Shown: positions 10,883 to 21,218 of the stretch, piece by piece | How positions within the stretch are numbered: the first letter of the stretch is position 1 | Layout: every line of letters begins with the position of its first letter | Assembly (NCBI GenBank): GCA_000827495.1 | Contig: KN817614.1 | Location: 1-64,000 of the forward strand | Direction of reading: 5' to 3' | DNA: 64,000 nt | From: Hypholoma sublateritium FD-334 SS-4 | Lineage: Eukaryota; Basidiomycota; Agaricomycetes; Agaricales; Strophariaceae | Notes under the pieces: generated by a model | Told to the model about the DNA's origin: nothing | What the model saw: the letters and a program-made list of their open reading frames with translations, nothing else | The model's database searches: none | Made by a program: the position numbers and the translations under genes

Positions 10883-13196
10883 CAGGTGCTGCAACAGGAA
10901 CTTGTAAGTGTGGCTGGTGCCAAAAATATAAATAATTTAACGGCCATTCCCAGCTCTTTGTGATGCAGTGTGTTGGCCTCGCAACGGCCATGGGTGTGCC
11001 CATCGAAGTGCCTCATGTGGTCCGCTCGGTGGCCGATGCCCTGTCCTTCGTCAAAATTGAGGCCTTGCCACTCGAGATCGACAAAGACTTCCTGTCATGG
11101 TTGGGGGGCAGCTACTACTGTACGATTTCGAATGGTTCGGCCGTCACATGTCACAAACGAAGTGGATGTGGCCGAATTTGGTGCTGTGTCCTAGGTCACA
11201 CAGCCGGTGGCCGGTCGCCAAAATTGGTTCTAAAAATAGTTTGTCCCATATTTTTCTTCCTTTTCGCGTCGAAACGGTTGAATTTTGATAAAAAGGTCGT
11301 TTAGGTAGCTCTGACACTAAAATGTACAGTATACTCTGAGTGCAAAGATGACTTTTTAGCATGGCCGAATTTTCAGTTTGGCCAAAATATTTTTCTTGTC
11401 AGCAGTCACGGCGGGGTTGGCCGACATTCAAATTTCGTCCACCCTGTCTCAGGTCACACCCCCTACAGTATACTCGGATCAATGAACATGCTATGAATTG
11501 GTGGGACTCCAAGGCCGCCCGCAAGCTCAGTGGCCACTTCTTGCACAGGCACACTGTGGAGTTGTGTCTCGAAACTTATTGGAGGCAGAAAGACATTCCT
11601 CAGCCAACAGTACCTCGGCCACCACCGGCTGAGCCGTTATCAAATGAGCAGTGCAAATATTGTCGTGAAACGCGGGTCATGTATCTCCACTGCCTCAACA
11701 GCTTGATGAAAGTCCAGGCCCAATCTGCAGCCATCAGGTCCACCGGGCAAGCAGACAGTGATCTTGGTCGGAAAGACATGAGTACATCCCATGAATTGGA
11801 AGAATTGGCCGTGATAAAGGAAATGGCCACAAAAAATCCCATAGCGATGAAGCAACTGGCCACCAAGTTAGGTGAAAAAGCAATCTGTGAACGACATGGC
11901 CCCAGCTATCCTAACCCAGAACCAAACATGCAGTCTCAGTGGAGGTTTGGAGCGACGCCAACGGCCAAGGAGATTTTAGATCGGTTGGGACAGTATTGAC
12001 GTCAAGGCCGAAGTTGGAATTTGCGGGCAGGGCAGTGGCACTCTGGGTATTTCTGGCAGTTAGCTCAAGGGAAACTCAATCCGGACGGCTACTTGGTCAC
12101 TGATGACTCTGTTGCACCTCCGGACCCCAAAAACTTTATCCACTTGGCTGCCTCAGCAGAACAGGTTCCACCATCAACAAACCAATGTTTCCCGCCATGC
12201 TTCGCATCGAAAAACTTCTGCTTCACCCCGTCGGCCGGCAAAAAAGTCTCAATGGGCACGGTATGGCCAAGCGCAATGTATTTTGATGACTTGGAGCCTC
12301 AATTGACTTACTTGACGGCCGACACAAAATTTGAAGATCCCAGCAATTATAAGGTGTTTGAAATGTACGGGACGCCTGAACCTGATGAACCCAACATGTT
12401 CAACATGTATGATACTCTGGCCGCGGACGCGGCCGATGATGAACCTCTCGCATCCCCCGGCCGGCAGGCGGTGGCCGCGACAGATGTCTTCGACATGTAT
12501 GGTGATCCTGAAGTGGCCTCAAACACGGCTCCGGTGGCCGCCAACAATTCCTTCAACATCTTTGAGATGTATGACACCCTCGATCCCGCAGCCGGCAAGA
12601 CGGATCATGATGTTTTCAATATGTATGGTGCGCCCGCTTCAATTGCTGCCACTGCGGGCACTGCAACTGTTCGACCGGACACCCTTGATATCTTCGACAT
12701 GTATGATGCAACTCCACCTACACTGGCCATTCAGGTGCCCGCCGAGTATGGCGAAGTGCCAGGGACGGGTGACCCATTGACAGGTCCAGGCAATGTGGCC
12801 GCCGCAGGTGGATCTTTTGTGTTTGACATGTACTCGGCCACAGATGGTCCCCATGCCGAGACTGCCCCTTCCGTGGCTCGTGATGCCCCCCAAGTGGTGC
12901 CACCATCTCCGGCCAGCAGCACATTGTCGTCTGTGGGCACGGATGGTAGTGAGGATGAATCTGATGGAGATATCGATGATTCGGCGGCCACCAATGATCA
13001 GTCCATCTCGGATGATGCTGCATACACGGATGCAATGGACAGCAAAGATATTTCCGAAGATGCATCCACTGAATTTGAAGCTGTGGCACCGCCGAGTACT
13101 GTGCATGTTGATCGGCCATCCAGCGCCGCAATCCTCGCCGCCCTCCCTGAATACCTATTTGAACTGGGAGATGAGGATGATGAGGATGAGGACTGA
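10883..13196 (+). pseudogene. 3' part of GGCC-rich gene with seven F-x-M-Y repeats
   Basis: The sequence resumes as QVLQQEL (10883-10903), has a GTAAGT...CAG intron (10904-10953), then LFVMQCVGLATAMGVP and onward. A second intron or insertion lies between about 11190 and 11469; I could not place its ends. The frame from 11361 runs to a TGA at 11997-11999 and continues in the same phase to 13196. The last third, at 12351-12840, holds seven copies of [VIM]F[DEN]MY at irregular spacing in Ala/Asp/Pro-rich sequence, and the tail is acidic (GDEDDEDED). No family is recognised. The low complexity and regular short motif suggest a disordered docking protein, which is inference. Confidence 0.55.
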
Positions 13197-14114
13197 GGAT
13201 TGATGAGCACCCCGATATGCATCTGTAGCGCTCCACAATATATATATATTTCTTTGCCTTGCCATGCAATCAGCCATGAATGTGAGCAATACAAATTGTG
13301 CTCCCGGCCTGGGAGTCAATCATATTATCACGGCCAATTCCGGCCACTGCGTCTGAGCAGATATTCATTTGTTAAAAGGTGGCCGAACATGGCGGCCACC
13401 TTTTCAAATCTGTTCTGGCCGCAGTGTGGCTGTGGTGTTTCCAACCCCTTACCCAAACTATAGGTGAATGGAGCGACTTCAGTGGCAGGCCCGCATGGTT
13501 GATCCGGATATTTTTTAGGAAAGCTGGTCGGTGAAACCTTCCTATATATCTGGCACCTGGAGCCAACTATTAATATTTGTTACAGCAGGGGCGCGGTGAG
13601 CAGCCGTTTTGTTTGTCAATCTGGACAATTTGACTGGCCGTAGCATTCACCCCATGCACAAATGGTTTGTCGGCCATGGTCCCTATTATATAAGCTACGA
13701 AATTTTGTGGCCGCAAAGTGGCCGCGTTTTAATGGCCCCAGTTAGCGCCATTTAGCCACGCGTTGGCCGCTATGGGAACGCACGGCGGCCAATCTGGCCG
13801 CTGTGACAGCCAAACTATCGGCCATTTTCCTGGTGGCCGGGGCAGTATGCTACCCTGCCTAAACAGAAATGTACTACCACCGAATTTGCTCGACGCATAT
13901 CATATGTACTACAGCAGTATTTCTTTGTTTGGTAAATATGTTCACCGGTTGGCCGAATTCAGTGGGCCCATATTATGCGGCTATGTGTATGGGTTCGGTG
14001 AACCTTATCATATGCCCCCGTGTAGCATGCCTACCTGAGTACTATGTGCAAAAGGCTTCCATACATAGATTTTTCCCAGTCATTGCACTTCACAGACCCT
14101 CCAAGCTTGGATAG
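13197..14114. other. GGCC-dense non-coding stretch
   Basis: No supported gene. Between about 13300 and 13990 I count 19 GGCC, mostly in the context GGCCG or CGGCC, against roughly three expected by chance. The motif is equally common in the neighbouring coding parts and thins out beyond 14000. This could mark the subterminal region of a larger element into which the KDZ element inserted. Confidence 0.5.
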
Positions 14115-16369
14115 CGGCAATCATGGAGTAGAGTCATCTGTCATTAAGGCAAAATTGGGCTGACAGACGTGGGATCTATTATCTGATAACAATCAGATAT
14201 TGTAAATGGTGACAGTGAGACTTTGCTATTTCAGTTCAAGTGTCAACACTGATACACTCAGCAATTCCTTGATGGTATACTCACTTAACTTCTGAGCCCA
14301 TTTTCAGCCATTCTTTCCAGTGTTCCCTCGAGATATATAGCTAGAACAAATTCACACGCCTCAAAATTGCTGGTTTAGCATATTTGTATGCCAAATAAAA
14401 AGATATCCACAAATGTATTCTACTAAATACAGACGAGATCTTATAATAGATGTATTTGTCTCCAAGAAGAGTTCATAGAAAACGACCCAGAAATGGGTGC
14501 ACAGTGAATGATTTGTATCAGAGACCGATTATGTAACATTGACTGGGCTGTATCATGGGAGCCAAAAGTGTGTAAAAATGTTTATGCCAGTATCGGTGGC
14601 GCGTTTGCAAGCAGACTCCAGACGGTAAGTTGATCGACTGTTATCGTCAATGGTTGATCAACTTTATCATCAATAGCGGTATTGGAGTCTGCTTACGGGA
14701 GACTATTAACTATCTATCTCATCCATCGCCATCAACACACTCTCACCCCGAAAGCCCGCCATACAAGAACCGCGAGGTTGACTATGCGCCGTGTGTGCCA
14801 ATGACACTCGACGGATCGAGCCAAGCCATAGGGCCTTCAGGTACGTACTGTTTGCAGTTTCTGTAGTTGTGCGATAGACGTTGGCCCAACCAGCGCTTCT
14901 ACTGAATAAAGAAGAGAAAACAAGCAGACGCAATTTGGTTCAATGTTTCGGCAGGCCGACACCCAAAACAAAGTCAGGCTCAGACACCTACAACTGTCGT
15001 GCCCCAGTAGAACGCGCCGATCGCAAACAGTGGGAGGAGAATACATGTGGTTGTCGCTGCAGGAGGAATACGACCGGCCGCTCGGAGTGCTCTAGGGAAA
15101 TCTGTGTTGTGGTTGCCGCTGCGGCGCTGCCGTCCGCTGAAGGTGCAGCGCATCGCCACCCCGGAGAGAACTTGAAGCACGCCACCTTGTGTCACTGTCA
15201 TGGAGGACCCATAATCTTTTAAAATGCATTCCATACTATCCTGCTCGCGTCACCTCCCTCTCGCTCGTCATTGTCGCTTTACACCGCACCGTGGATGGCA
15301 TCGCACTCCGCGTAAAGCTAGAGCGATCTGGGGCTTCCACAGGTTTCTACAGATAATGGCCGGATGTGTCAACCGCCGCTGCCCCACCAATGCACAAGCG
15401 TATCCACTGTTCTATCAAAGAGCGTGGCGCTCGGGCGCTTTCCGCTCGAAACTCAGGTCTGGCATCGAGTAACAACTTACTCATGCGCCGTGTGTGCCCA
15501 GGACACCCTCCGCAATCTGCCAGCCCGCCGTGTTCGTTGGTCCCCACACAACAAGTAAAACATGCAGACAGTGCATATCCATCCTTATCGATCTCACTGT
15601 GCATCGCCGCCCCCGGACGCCGCCGACAATGTACTCATACCATTTTGAATTCGCCTTCTCCGGAGCCTGCTTCTGCTGACATAGGTAGAGTGCCCAGCTG
15701 CGGGCATCGAGGTTGGCAGACCAGCATGACCGATCGCCAGCATTTCTTATTTATTCCTCTTCAAGTTCGCTGCCCTCCGCTGACTTTAACCACTGCGGAC
15801 AAGCAGGATGTGTACGTGACGCATACCGTTGAGTTTTCTGCATGCCCCTGCCTTTGGACACAAACGAGCAGAACATCCTGTGCGTCTTTCCTACTTGTTT
15901 CTCATTGCCATGGCCTCCGGCACTGCTTCCCTTCCTGCTCATGCTTCGTCTAATTCGCTGTCTGCTCGTTGCCGACTCGACGTGGGTTCCATGTAGTATT
16001 TACTGGAAAAAATGTTTATATCTCACTGCCGTATAATCTACACTACCAGAATGTAGCGGAGTTTCCTTCCCAAGCACGTGTGCAGAGTCCGAGTCCGTAC
16101 TCATCCACGGCTGCAGCAGTACATATAACGAGTGGCTATCATGGTCCTCCTTTCAGCCAGATCGTTCTAGATTGCTGACCTCCGAGTCCCCTTTTCAAAC
16201 GGGTTGGCGAAGCACCCCAGGGAGTCAGCCCACCTTATAGCTACACAACAATTATTTTTCAAAAACATTGACGTGTGTCGGACAATTCAGAAATGGGTTA
16301 TAAAGTATGTGAAAAATTGTCTCGCCTTGAGGGCAGCTGACATATTACGCTTCGCAAGGCCGGGTGAAC
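14115..16369. other. Gene-poor stretch, no supported gene
   Basis: Only short overlapping frames in several phases, without splice structure or family resemblance. The longest, 15366-15953 on the plus strand, has an amino acid make-up like translated GC-rich non-coding DNA. The one clear structure is the hairpin at 14609-14694. Confidence 0.4.
14609..14694. repeat. Nested inverted repeat (hairpin or cruciform)
   Basis: AAGCAGACTCCA at 14609-14620 pairs perfectly with TGGAGTCTGCTT at 14683-14694. Inside, AAGTTGATC at 14627-14635 pairs perfectly with GATCAACTT at 14656-14664. Two nested perfect stems within 86 bp suggest a small foldback element or a structured RNA; I cannot tell which. Confidence 0.55.
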
Positions 16370-16570
16370 CCGGCAGTACCCACTACGTAGTTGAGGCATT
16401 TAAATTTGTACATGACACATTATAGGTAGGTATTACCTACCTATAATGTGTCATCATGGTATACATGATGGAGTGTAAAATTTTTTAGGATCCTTAAATA
16501 ACATCCATACGATTTAAAACCAGCAATTGAGCTAAGGTATGATTTGAATGAGATTAGTTGTAAAGTAATA
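16370..16570 (+). repeat. Direct repeat, copy 1 (second copy at 25010-25187)
   Basis: Starts at CCGGCAGTACCCACTAC and matches 25010-25187 along its length, except that this copy holds an extra inverted stretch that completes a perfect palindrome at 16413-16453. It runs directly into the 225-bp inverted repeat. Confidence 0.8.
16413..16453. repeat. Perfect 41-bp palindrome
   Basis: Two 20-bp arms (16413-16432 and 16434-16453) around a single T. The sister copy at about 25050 has only one arm, so the palindrome arose by a local inverted duplication. Confidence 0.9.
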
Positions 16571-17137
16571 CAGTAATTCAGAAACTTGCTCAACGTCGTC
16601 TGAGAAAATGAAAGCATACACGCCTCCAACTCGATTACCATATAAAATCGATCTTATTTTGTCAAAACCGGACACCATGGGCTGCCACAAAGGTACATTA
16701 CTGCATTGCATTACAACGGGCTGGATTGGTGCTGAAGAAACTTGTATGTGATCAATGACACATATCAGATCATCATGCATGGCATGCAGCGCAGTTTCAA
16801 GAGCAACGACATAGTCGCGTGTGGACGTATTACGCTCGGAACCTGAACATTAGCAGTGCAGACACGTATCATCGAAGTGTGACTCACCAGTAACAATATG
16901 GCATTGCAAACACCAACCGGCATCGAGGACGACATCGGGGAGAAGATTCTCGACGACGGCAAACGACATTTGCTCCGCGACCGTCGCCACGACATCGCAA
17001 TAAGTAAACAAACACAAACACGCCAAAGCGTCACATGGAAAGCCATGTTGCAATAAGAACGCGGACGAAATGCACGGTCGAGCTAAATGTTCGACGGCGA
17101 GAAGAGTAGCAGGAACGTTAGATATAAAGATTGCCAT
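16532..17137 (-). CDS. Small hypothetical protein, 3' end inside the inverted repeat
   Basis: Two exons, 17137-16888 and 16842-16532, joined over a 45-bp GT-AG intron, give 186 residues in frame. The N-terminal half is rich in Cys, Leu and Val (CLFTYCDVVATV, GWCLQCHIVTG). The C-terminal 75 residues (from IDHIQVSSAP to NLIQIIP) are repeated in the inverted copy at 24782-25008, where they follow unrelated sequence. No family is recognised. It may be a small accessory gene of the transposon or a host gene captured by its end. Confidence 0.5.
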
Positions 17138-17855
17138 GAGTGTTTAAGCCCAGTGAGAAATCCAGGTGACCGGACATAACCAAACAAAACATCGTGTAGC
17201 AAAACACTGCAGTCCATATTTGTTACTCAATCCGTTTGCAGGCCCGATTTGTTACATTGAAAATGTAACGATGTGTAACAAAGAAAATCTTTTTTATTAT
17301 ACACTGGAAAACATGGCGTAACCATGCAGAACACATCATATACCGTAATTATTCTGCATACGGTGGATTGTAGCTGGGTCTCCGGGTCGGATCTATGAGA
17401 TACCCGTCCTAATCTAATCTATAATCTAATCTGAGGCCGACACGTCAGCAAATGTAAGTGGGAATAGTGCCAACTCACCATAAGTCAGGCTGACAGCGGT
17501 AACCAGAGCTTGGCCAGCACTTTGCAGTAGGAAACTCGAGAGTAGAGACAGAGCCGACAGAGCCGACTCCCAAGAAACTTGAAGGCAGAAACTGAACTGA
17601 GAGAATGAAATCCACAAGGAAGAGCAAGGCCGAGAACAGCGAGATGCAGCGAGACGAAGAGCGAGAGCGAGACGAAGAGCGAGACGAAGAGCAAGAGTGA
17701 GGGCAAGTGCGGTAACGAGAGTCGGCGCCAAAACAAAAGTGAGTGCTATAGTCGAAGTAAGCAAGACCAAGAGCAATAGAAACACCAGGAGGCTGGAGCG
17801 AGAGCGAGAAGCAAAGAGGCAGATTTTGATGTGTGTTGGATTCACCGAATTTTGC
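17138..17855. other. Non-coding spacer with purine-rich simple repeat
   Basis: No supported gene. At 17640-17700 a GAGACGAAGAGCGAGAGC-type repeat produces spurious Ala/Leu-rich frames on the other strand. At 17410-17435 there is a small repeat of TAATCTA. Confidence 0.5.
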
Positions 17856-20329
17856 TTAGTGCGGCATATTTCTGCGTAATATCTCAGTAACAATTTGTGC
17901 AAGATTGATGTCAATACTCACCTTCACAATTTCCTTAGGAAGTTCACTCCAGATTAGCTCGAAAGCAGCAGGAGTGATTGGCTCGTTTGCTTGTAAGTAA
18001 TCGATATAGTACAAGTTTCTGTAAACCCATAAGTTACTGTCAGTATGTGGAATTGCTTGTGTTACATCGTCGAATGACTTACTTTGCAGATGAACTGTTG
18101 GTGATTTTCTTTGAACCAGGTGGGAAGACCTTCGATCGCGCAAGGCGAAGGGCCTGGCTTTCATTATCCCCGTCTGTGGTTGTTTGTACAGCGTGAGGTG
18201 TTGTCTCCGCCACAGCTGTTGGAACCTTTCCTGCATTGTTTGACGACGCGGTCTTTGCTATTAATGATAGTGAATCGATACGTCCGGTGGGCCCTGCTGC
18301 TGGACCATATAAGGCAGCGCTATAAAATAGATCAGTTAGTGTGCACTGCCGCAATACCCATAGCCAAACTAAAGGACAATTACAATGGGTTTTCGACAGA
18401 AAGCGGAGGGTCATTGGCAGAGGTCACAGGCGCGAGAGTATCTGCAGAGATAAAATCAAGCCATCAACGTGAGGACAGTAAGATATAATTATGAAAATAC
18501 CTGGGCCCAAGCTACTGCGAGAACCAGCAGTAATGTTGGCCTCTTCTGCCGAAATCACCTGAGAGGAATCCACTGACATGGAGGGTGGCGGAACGGACAG
18601 CGCCTGCGGGCGTAAAACTGCTACAGAAGATGGGAGTGCCGGCGCTTCAGTTGGTTCGAGTTTGATTCGTTTTGTCGCAGGTGGGAACTGTAGAACCACA
18701 ATCCTTTCAGATATCAAGTCCTTCAGTGAAGGAGTACTTACTGATACTGGTGCGACAACCTCCAGTTCATCATCCAATCCTGTGAGATCAAACACAACCC
18801 GCTTTTTTGGCTTTGGAGATGTTGCTGCTGGGATTTCTTTGTGGGATTCAAGATAGATATCGTTGTCATCAGATTCATCGCCGTTGATGTTGAAGTCAGT
18901 AGCCCGTGGGGCAGCGGCGGCGGCGGTGGTGGTGGTGGTGGTAAGGGGAGAACACGGCAGTTGGTTGCTAGGGAAATGTGAGTCAGCGCCCACGGCCACA
19001 TGTCATAATTATTGTGCACGTAAATACCTGAGATTCAGCACATTGTCAGTATGCTCCAATTTGACCCTAGTGGCCTGACGAGACCCAGACGTTGAAGCAG
19101 CCGCAGTTTGACGTTTTATACCAGAATGGTATGTCCGGACAGCATTTGACGCAATGAGTAAAACCTTCCAATCATCGTGACATAACCAGAGAATGCATCA
19201 GCAATGTTAGGGAATGCTACAGGGGCTACCCAGCGCTACGCAGATGGGGACCCATGCTATGACACTATGGGACACTATGCGGGTGCTATACAGCACTGCA
19301 TAGCTTCCCACAGTGCCATAGCATGGGTCCCAAAATCGGGCATTGCTGATGTGGGGAATTTGGCGTACATCTCGCGAATGAAAAATTTGCGCTCTGTGAC
19401 GCCAACCTGGCCCCATTTCTTCGGGAGCTGCATGACAGGGTGGGAGTCCATTTCGATGAGAACAGAGCATGCAAGATTATGAATTGATCTTGCTGTATCC
19501 GCCGAGACTATGGTGCCATTCTCGGTCTCGATAAAGTCAGTGATGGCGATGTCCTTGTCTTTACTATCACTGTCTTCTGCTGCAGGGTCAGCTATTTTCT
19601 TTTTGGCAGCTTTGGCGGTAGTGTGCTTGTTGTAGGCCTGTCGAGTGGGAAATTTGACATGGGGGTATTGGCTTCCGTCAAATCGACCCGACTCTGGAAT
19701 CTGAAAGAGGGTTGACGTGGAAGCTCGGGCAAGGATAGCCCTCGGAGATTTCAGGGTTGTACTCTCAGCGAGGTGATGGTACTGGGCCCTGCATTTACGA
19801 CACCACCTGTAAGTAAAGAGGTGCATATATTCAAGTAACGCACCTGAGTTCAGTGTAACGGCCGCGAATTGAGATGAAAGTGTTGTAAACTTTCTCGTAT
19901 GCCTCATTTCCGGCTCCAAGAAGCTCCTGGTGTGTTGCATATCTCAGTGATGGCTCAGGCGGCTGTGTAAAGTTCAAATATATGCATCATGTTTGTGTTT
20001 AATCCTAGCGAGGAAGATGAGTAAAATACCTTGGAGTTCAAATTCTCCTTGTTGGTATAAGAGAAAGCTTCTGACTGACATGCCCACAAAGGGCTTGAGG
20101 AACTATGATTTGGAGCTGTATGCTGTCGCATCAGAGGGGAATATTCCCTCCCCCTTGGGAGCTCAGGAGAAACTACTACATCAAATATGTCAGAGTCATC
20201 TTCGAGTTTAAAATCAGGCTCAGCTTTCTGAGTAAAGGGATTATAAGAACGGGTAGTACTTGGATAGTTCATGGTGGTGCAAAGGAAAGAGCCGGGTGAT
20301 GCCTCCAGCACGCATTCTAATTTGGGCAT
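17856..20329 (-). pseudogene. Accessory gene Z of the Tnp2-like element, interrupted by a MITE
   Basis: Leftward multi-exon gene beginning at 20329 (MPKLECVLEASPGS). Pieces that read well are an acidic N-terminal exon, a block with RWCRKCRAQYHHLAEST (a possible Cys pair), a Lys-rich stretch (TAKAAKKKIADPAAED), ADTARSIHNLACSVLIEMD, and KKWGQVGVTERKFFIREMYAKFP. A 156-bp MITE then enters the coding sequence (19196-19351) and brings a stop at 19275. Downstream pieces continue the gene, with KKRVVFDLTGLDDELEVV and IWSELPKEIVK. I do not recognise the family; it looks disordered and charged. The exon map downstream of the MITE is only approximate. Confidence 0.45.
19196..19351 (-). mobile_element. 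156-bp MITE, copy 1
   Basis: Begins CATCAGCAATG and ends CATTGCTGATG, giving perfect 11-bp terminal inverted repeats, and is internally palindromic (GGACCCATGCTATG pairs with CATAGCATGGGTCC). It matches 63291-63446 in opposite orientation with the same length. It lies in the coding part of accessory gene Z and ends that reading frame. Confidence 0.85.
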
Positions 20330-20393
20330 GCTAAGTTCGTCACATTAATATTACAAGTGTTCGAATGTACAGGACACGGACAGGTAGACCAAA

Positions 20394-21108
20394 TTATAAA
20401 CTAGTATTCTCGTTGTTTATGACTGCTGTTTGAGGGGAAGCATTGTCTGTGATAGTCATAGGAATAGCAGTACGGTTGGCAGAGTCGCTTGACTCCTCCT
20501 CTTCTTCTGGAATTGCATATCGAATCCGCTTTGGATACCGTGATGGACTGTGTGTTGTACCATCGCTCTCTGTTACAGACTCGTCATCTTCTTGAATGGA
20601 GACTGGTGCAACAATAGGTGCTTCAGTGGTTCTATTTTTTCGCTTGTTTTTTTGAAGAGCTTGAAACGCTACAAATGCTGGGAAGCATGTCTCCAAATCT
20701 TCCCACATTTTATCCACACTCGCAAAGAAATCAGAGTTCTGATCCAGATTTCAGATTGTTGAGTGTAGGTAGAAATTTTGTGTACTCACTAAGCTACCAA
20801 TTGACGAGCTTGATTCGTATTCGGCGGCCACTGCAGCCTGAGGCTCAGTATACTCCATGGGTAATGCAGCGGCAGCTTGAGTGCTTTGAGGCTTTGGTAC
20901 ATTTGATTCCGTCAAATTATATGCTTTGAGTATATGCGGCAGAATCTGCAAACATGTTGAGATGTTTCAAAGATAATAAGAACACAATTACCTCTAGTTC
21001 TATCTCGTCTACATCTGATGTTGGGATTATTTCATCATCCACAGGAGGCCGAGGAGTCCATGTCCAATCAGGTACACCATCAGCATCTGTGCTGCACAGC
21101 CTACACAT
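20394..21108 (-). CDS. Accessory gene Y of the Tnp2-like element, hypothetical
   Basis: Three exons (21108-20992, 20945-20790, 20738-20394) join over GT-AG introns of 46 and 51 bp and give 205 residues without a stop. The N-terminus has MCRLCSTDADG; the middle has PHILKAYNLTES and an Ala-rich run. Next is a likely helical FASVDKMWEDLETCFPAFVAF, and then a basic stretch (QKNKRKNR) and an acidic Ser-rich tail with RYPKRIRYAIPEEEEESSD. It sits 110 bp downstream of the transposase on the same strand. No family is recognised; a DNA-binding helper of the transposase is possible but unsupported. Confidence 0.6.
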
Positions 21109-21218
21109 TGGATCTTGTCATAGGTAGGGACCAGGGCACTTAAAAGAGAGTGGTACTAAAATAGGGGGAGCCAAAGTACGCGTCAAACGCGTCGCCAATT
21201 AAATCATGTGACCTGTAT

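Larger units (their letters stand above)
547..10883. mobile_element. KDZ-type DNA transposon, three genes, inserted in a GGCC-rich gene
   Basis: The two ends carry long imperfect inverted repeats. The inner 32 bp (593-624 and 10805-10836) match at 31 of 32 positions, and weaker similarity runs outward to 555 and 10875. The palindrome GTAGCTAC lies at both edges (547-554 and 10876-10883), so it may be an 8-bp target duplication or part of the terminal repeat. Inside each end is an array of short repeats in opposite orientation (ATTTCA on the left, TGAAAT on the right). Between them are a leftward helper-like gene, a rightward viroplasmin-domain gene and a rightward KDZ transposase. All three genes carry in-frame TGA codons, so the copy is probably inactive. 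Confidence 0.8.

Noticed and set aside
12639..13294. Long minus-strand frames opposite the F-x-M-Y protein
   Set aside because: They overlap the plus-strand gene and have His/Trp/Cys-rich composition typical of an antisense frame.
17426..17914. Ala/Leu-rich minus-strand frame of 162 codons
   Set aside because: Produced by a GAGCGAGACGAA-type simple repeat; not a membrane protein.
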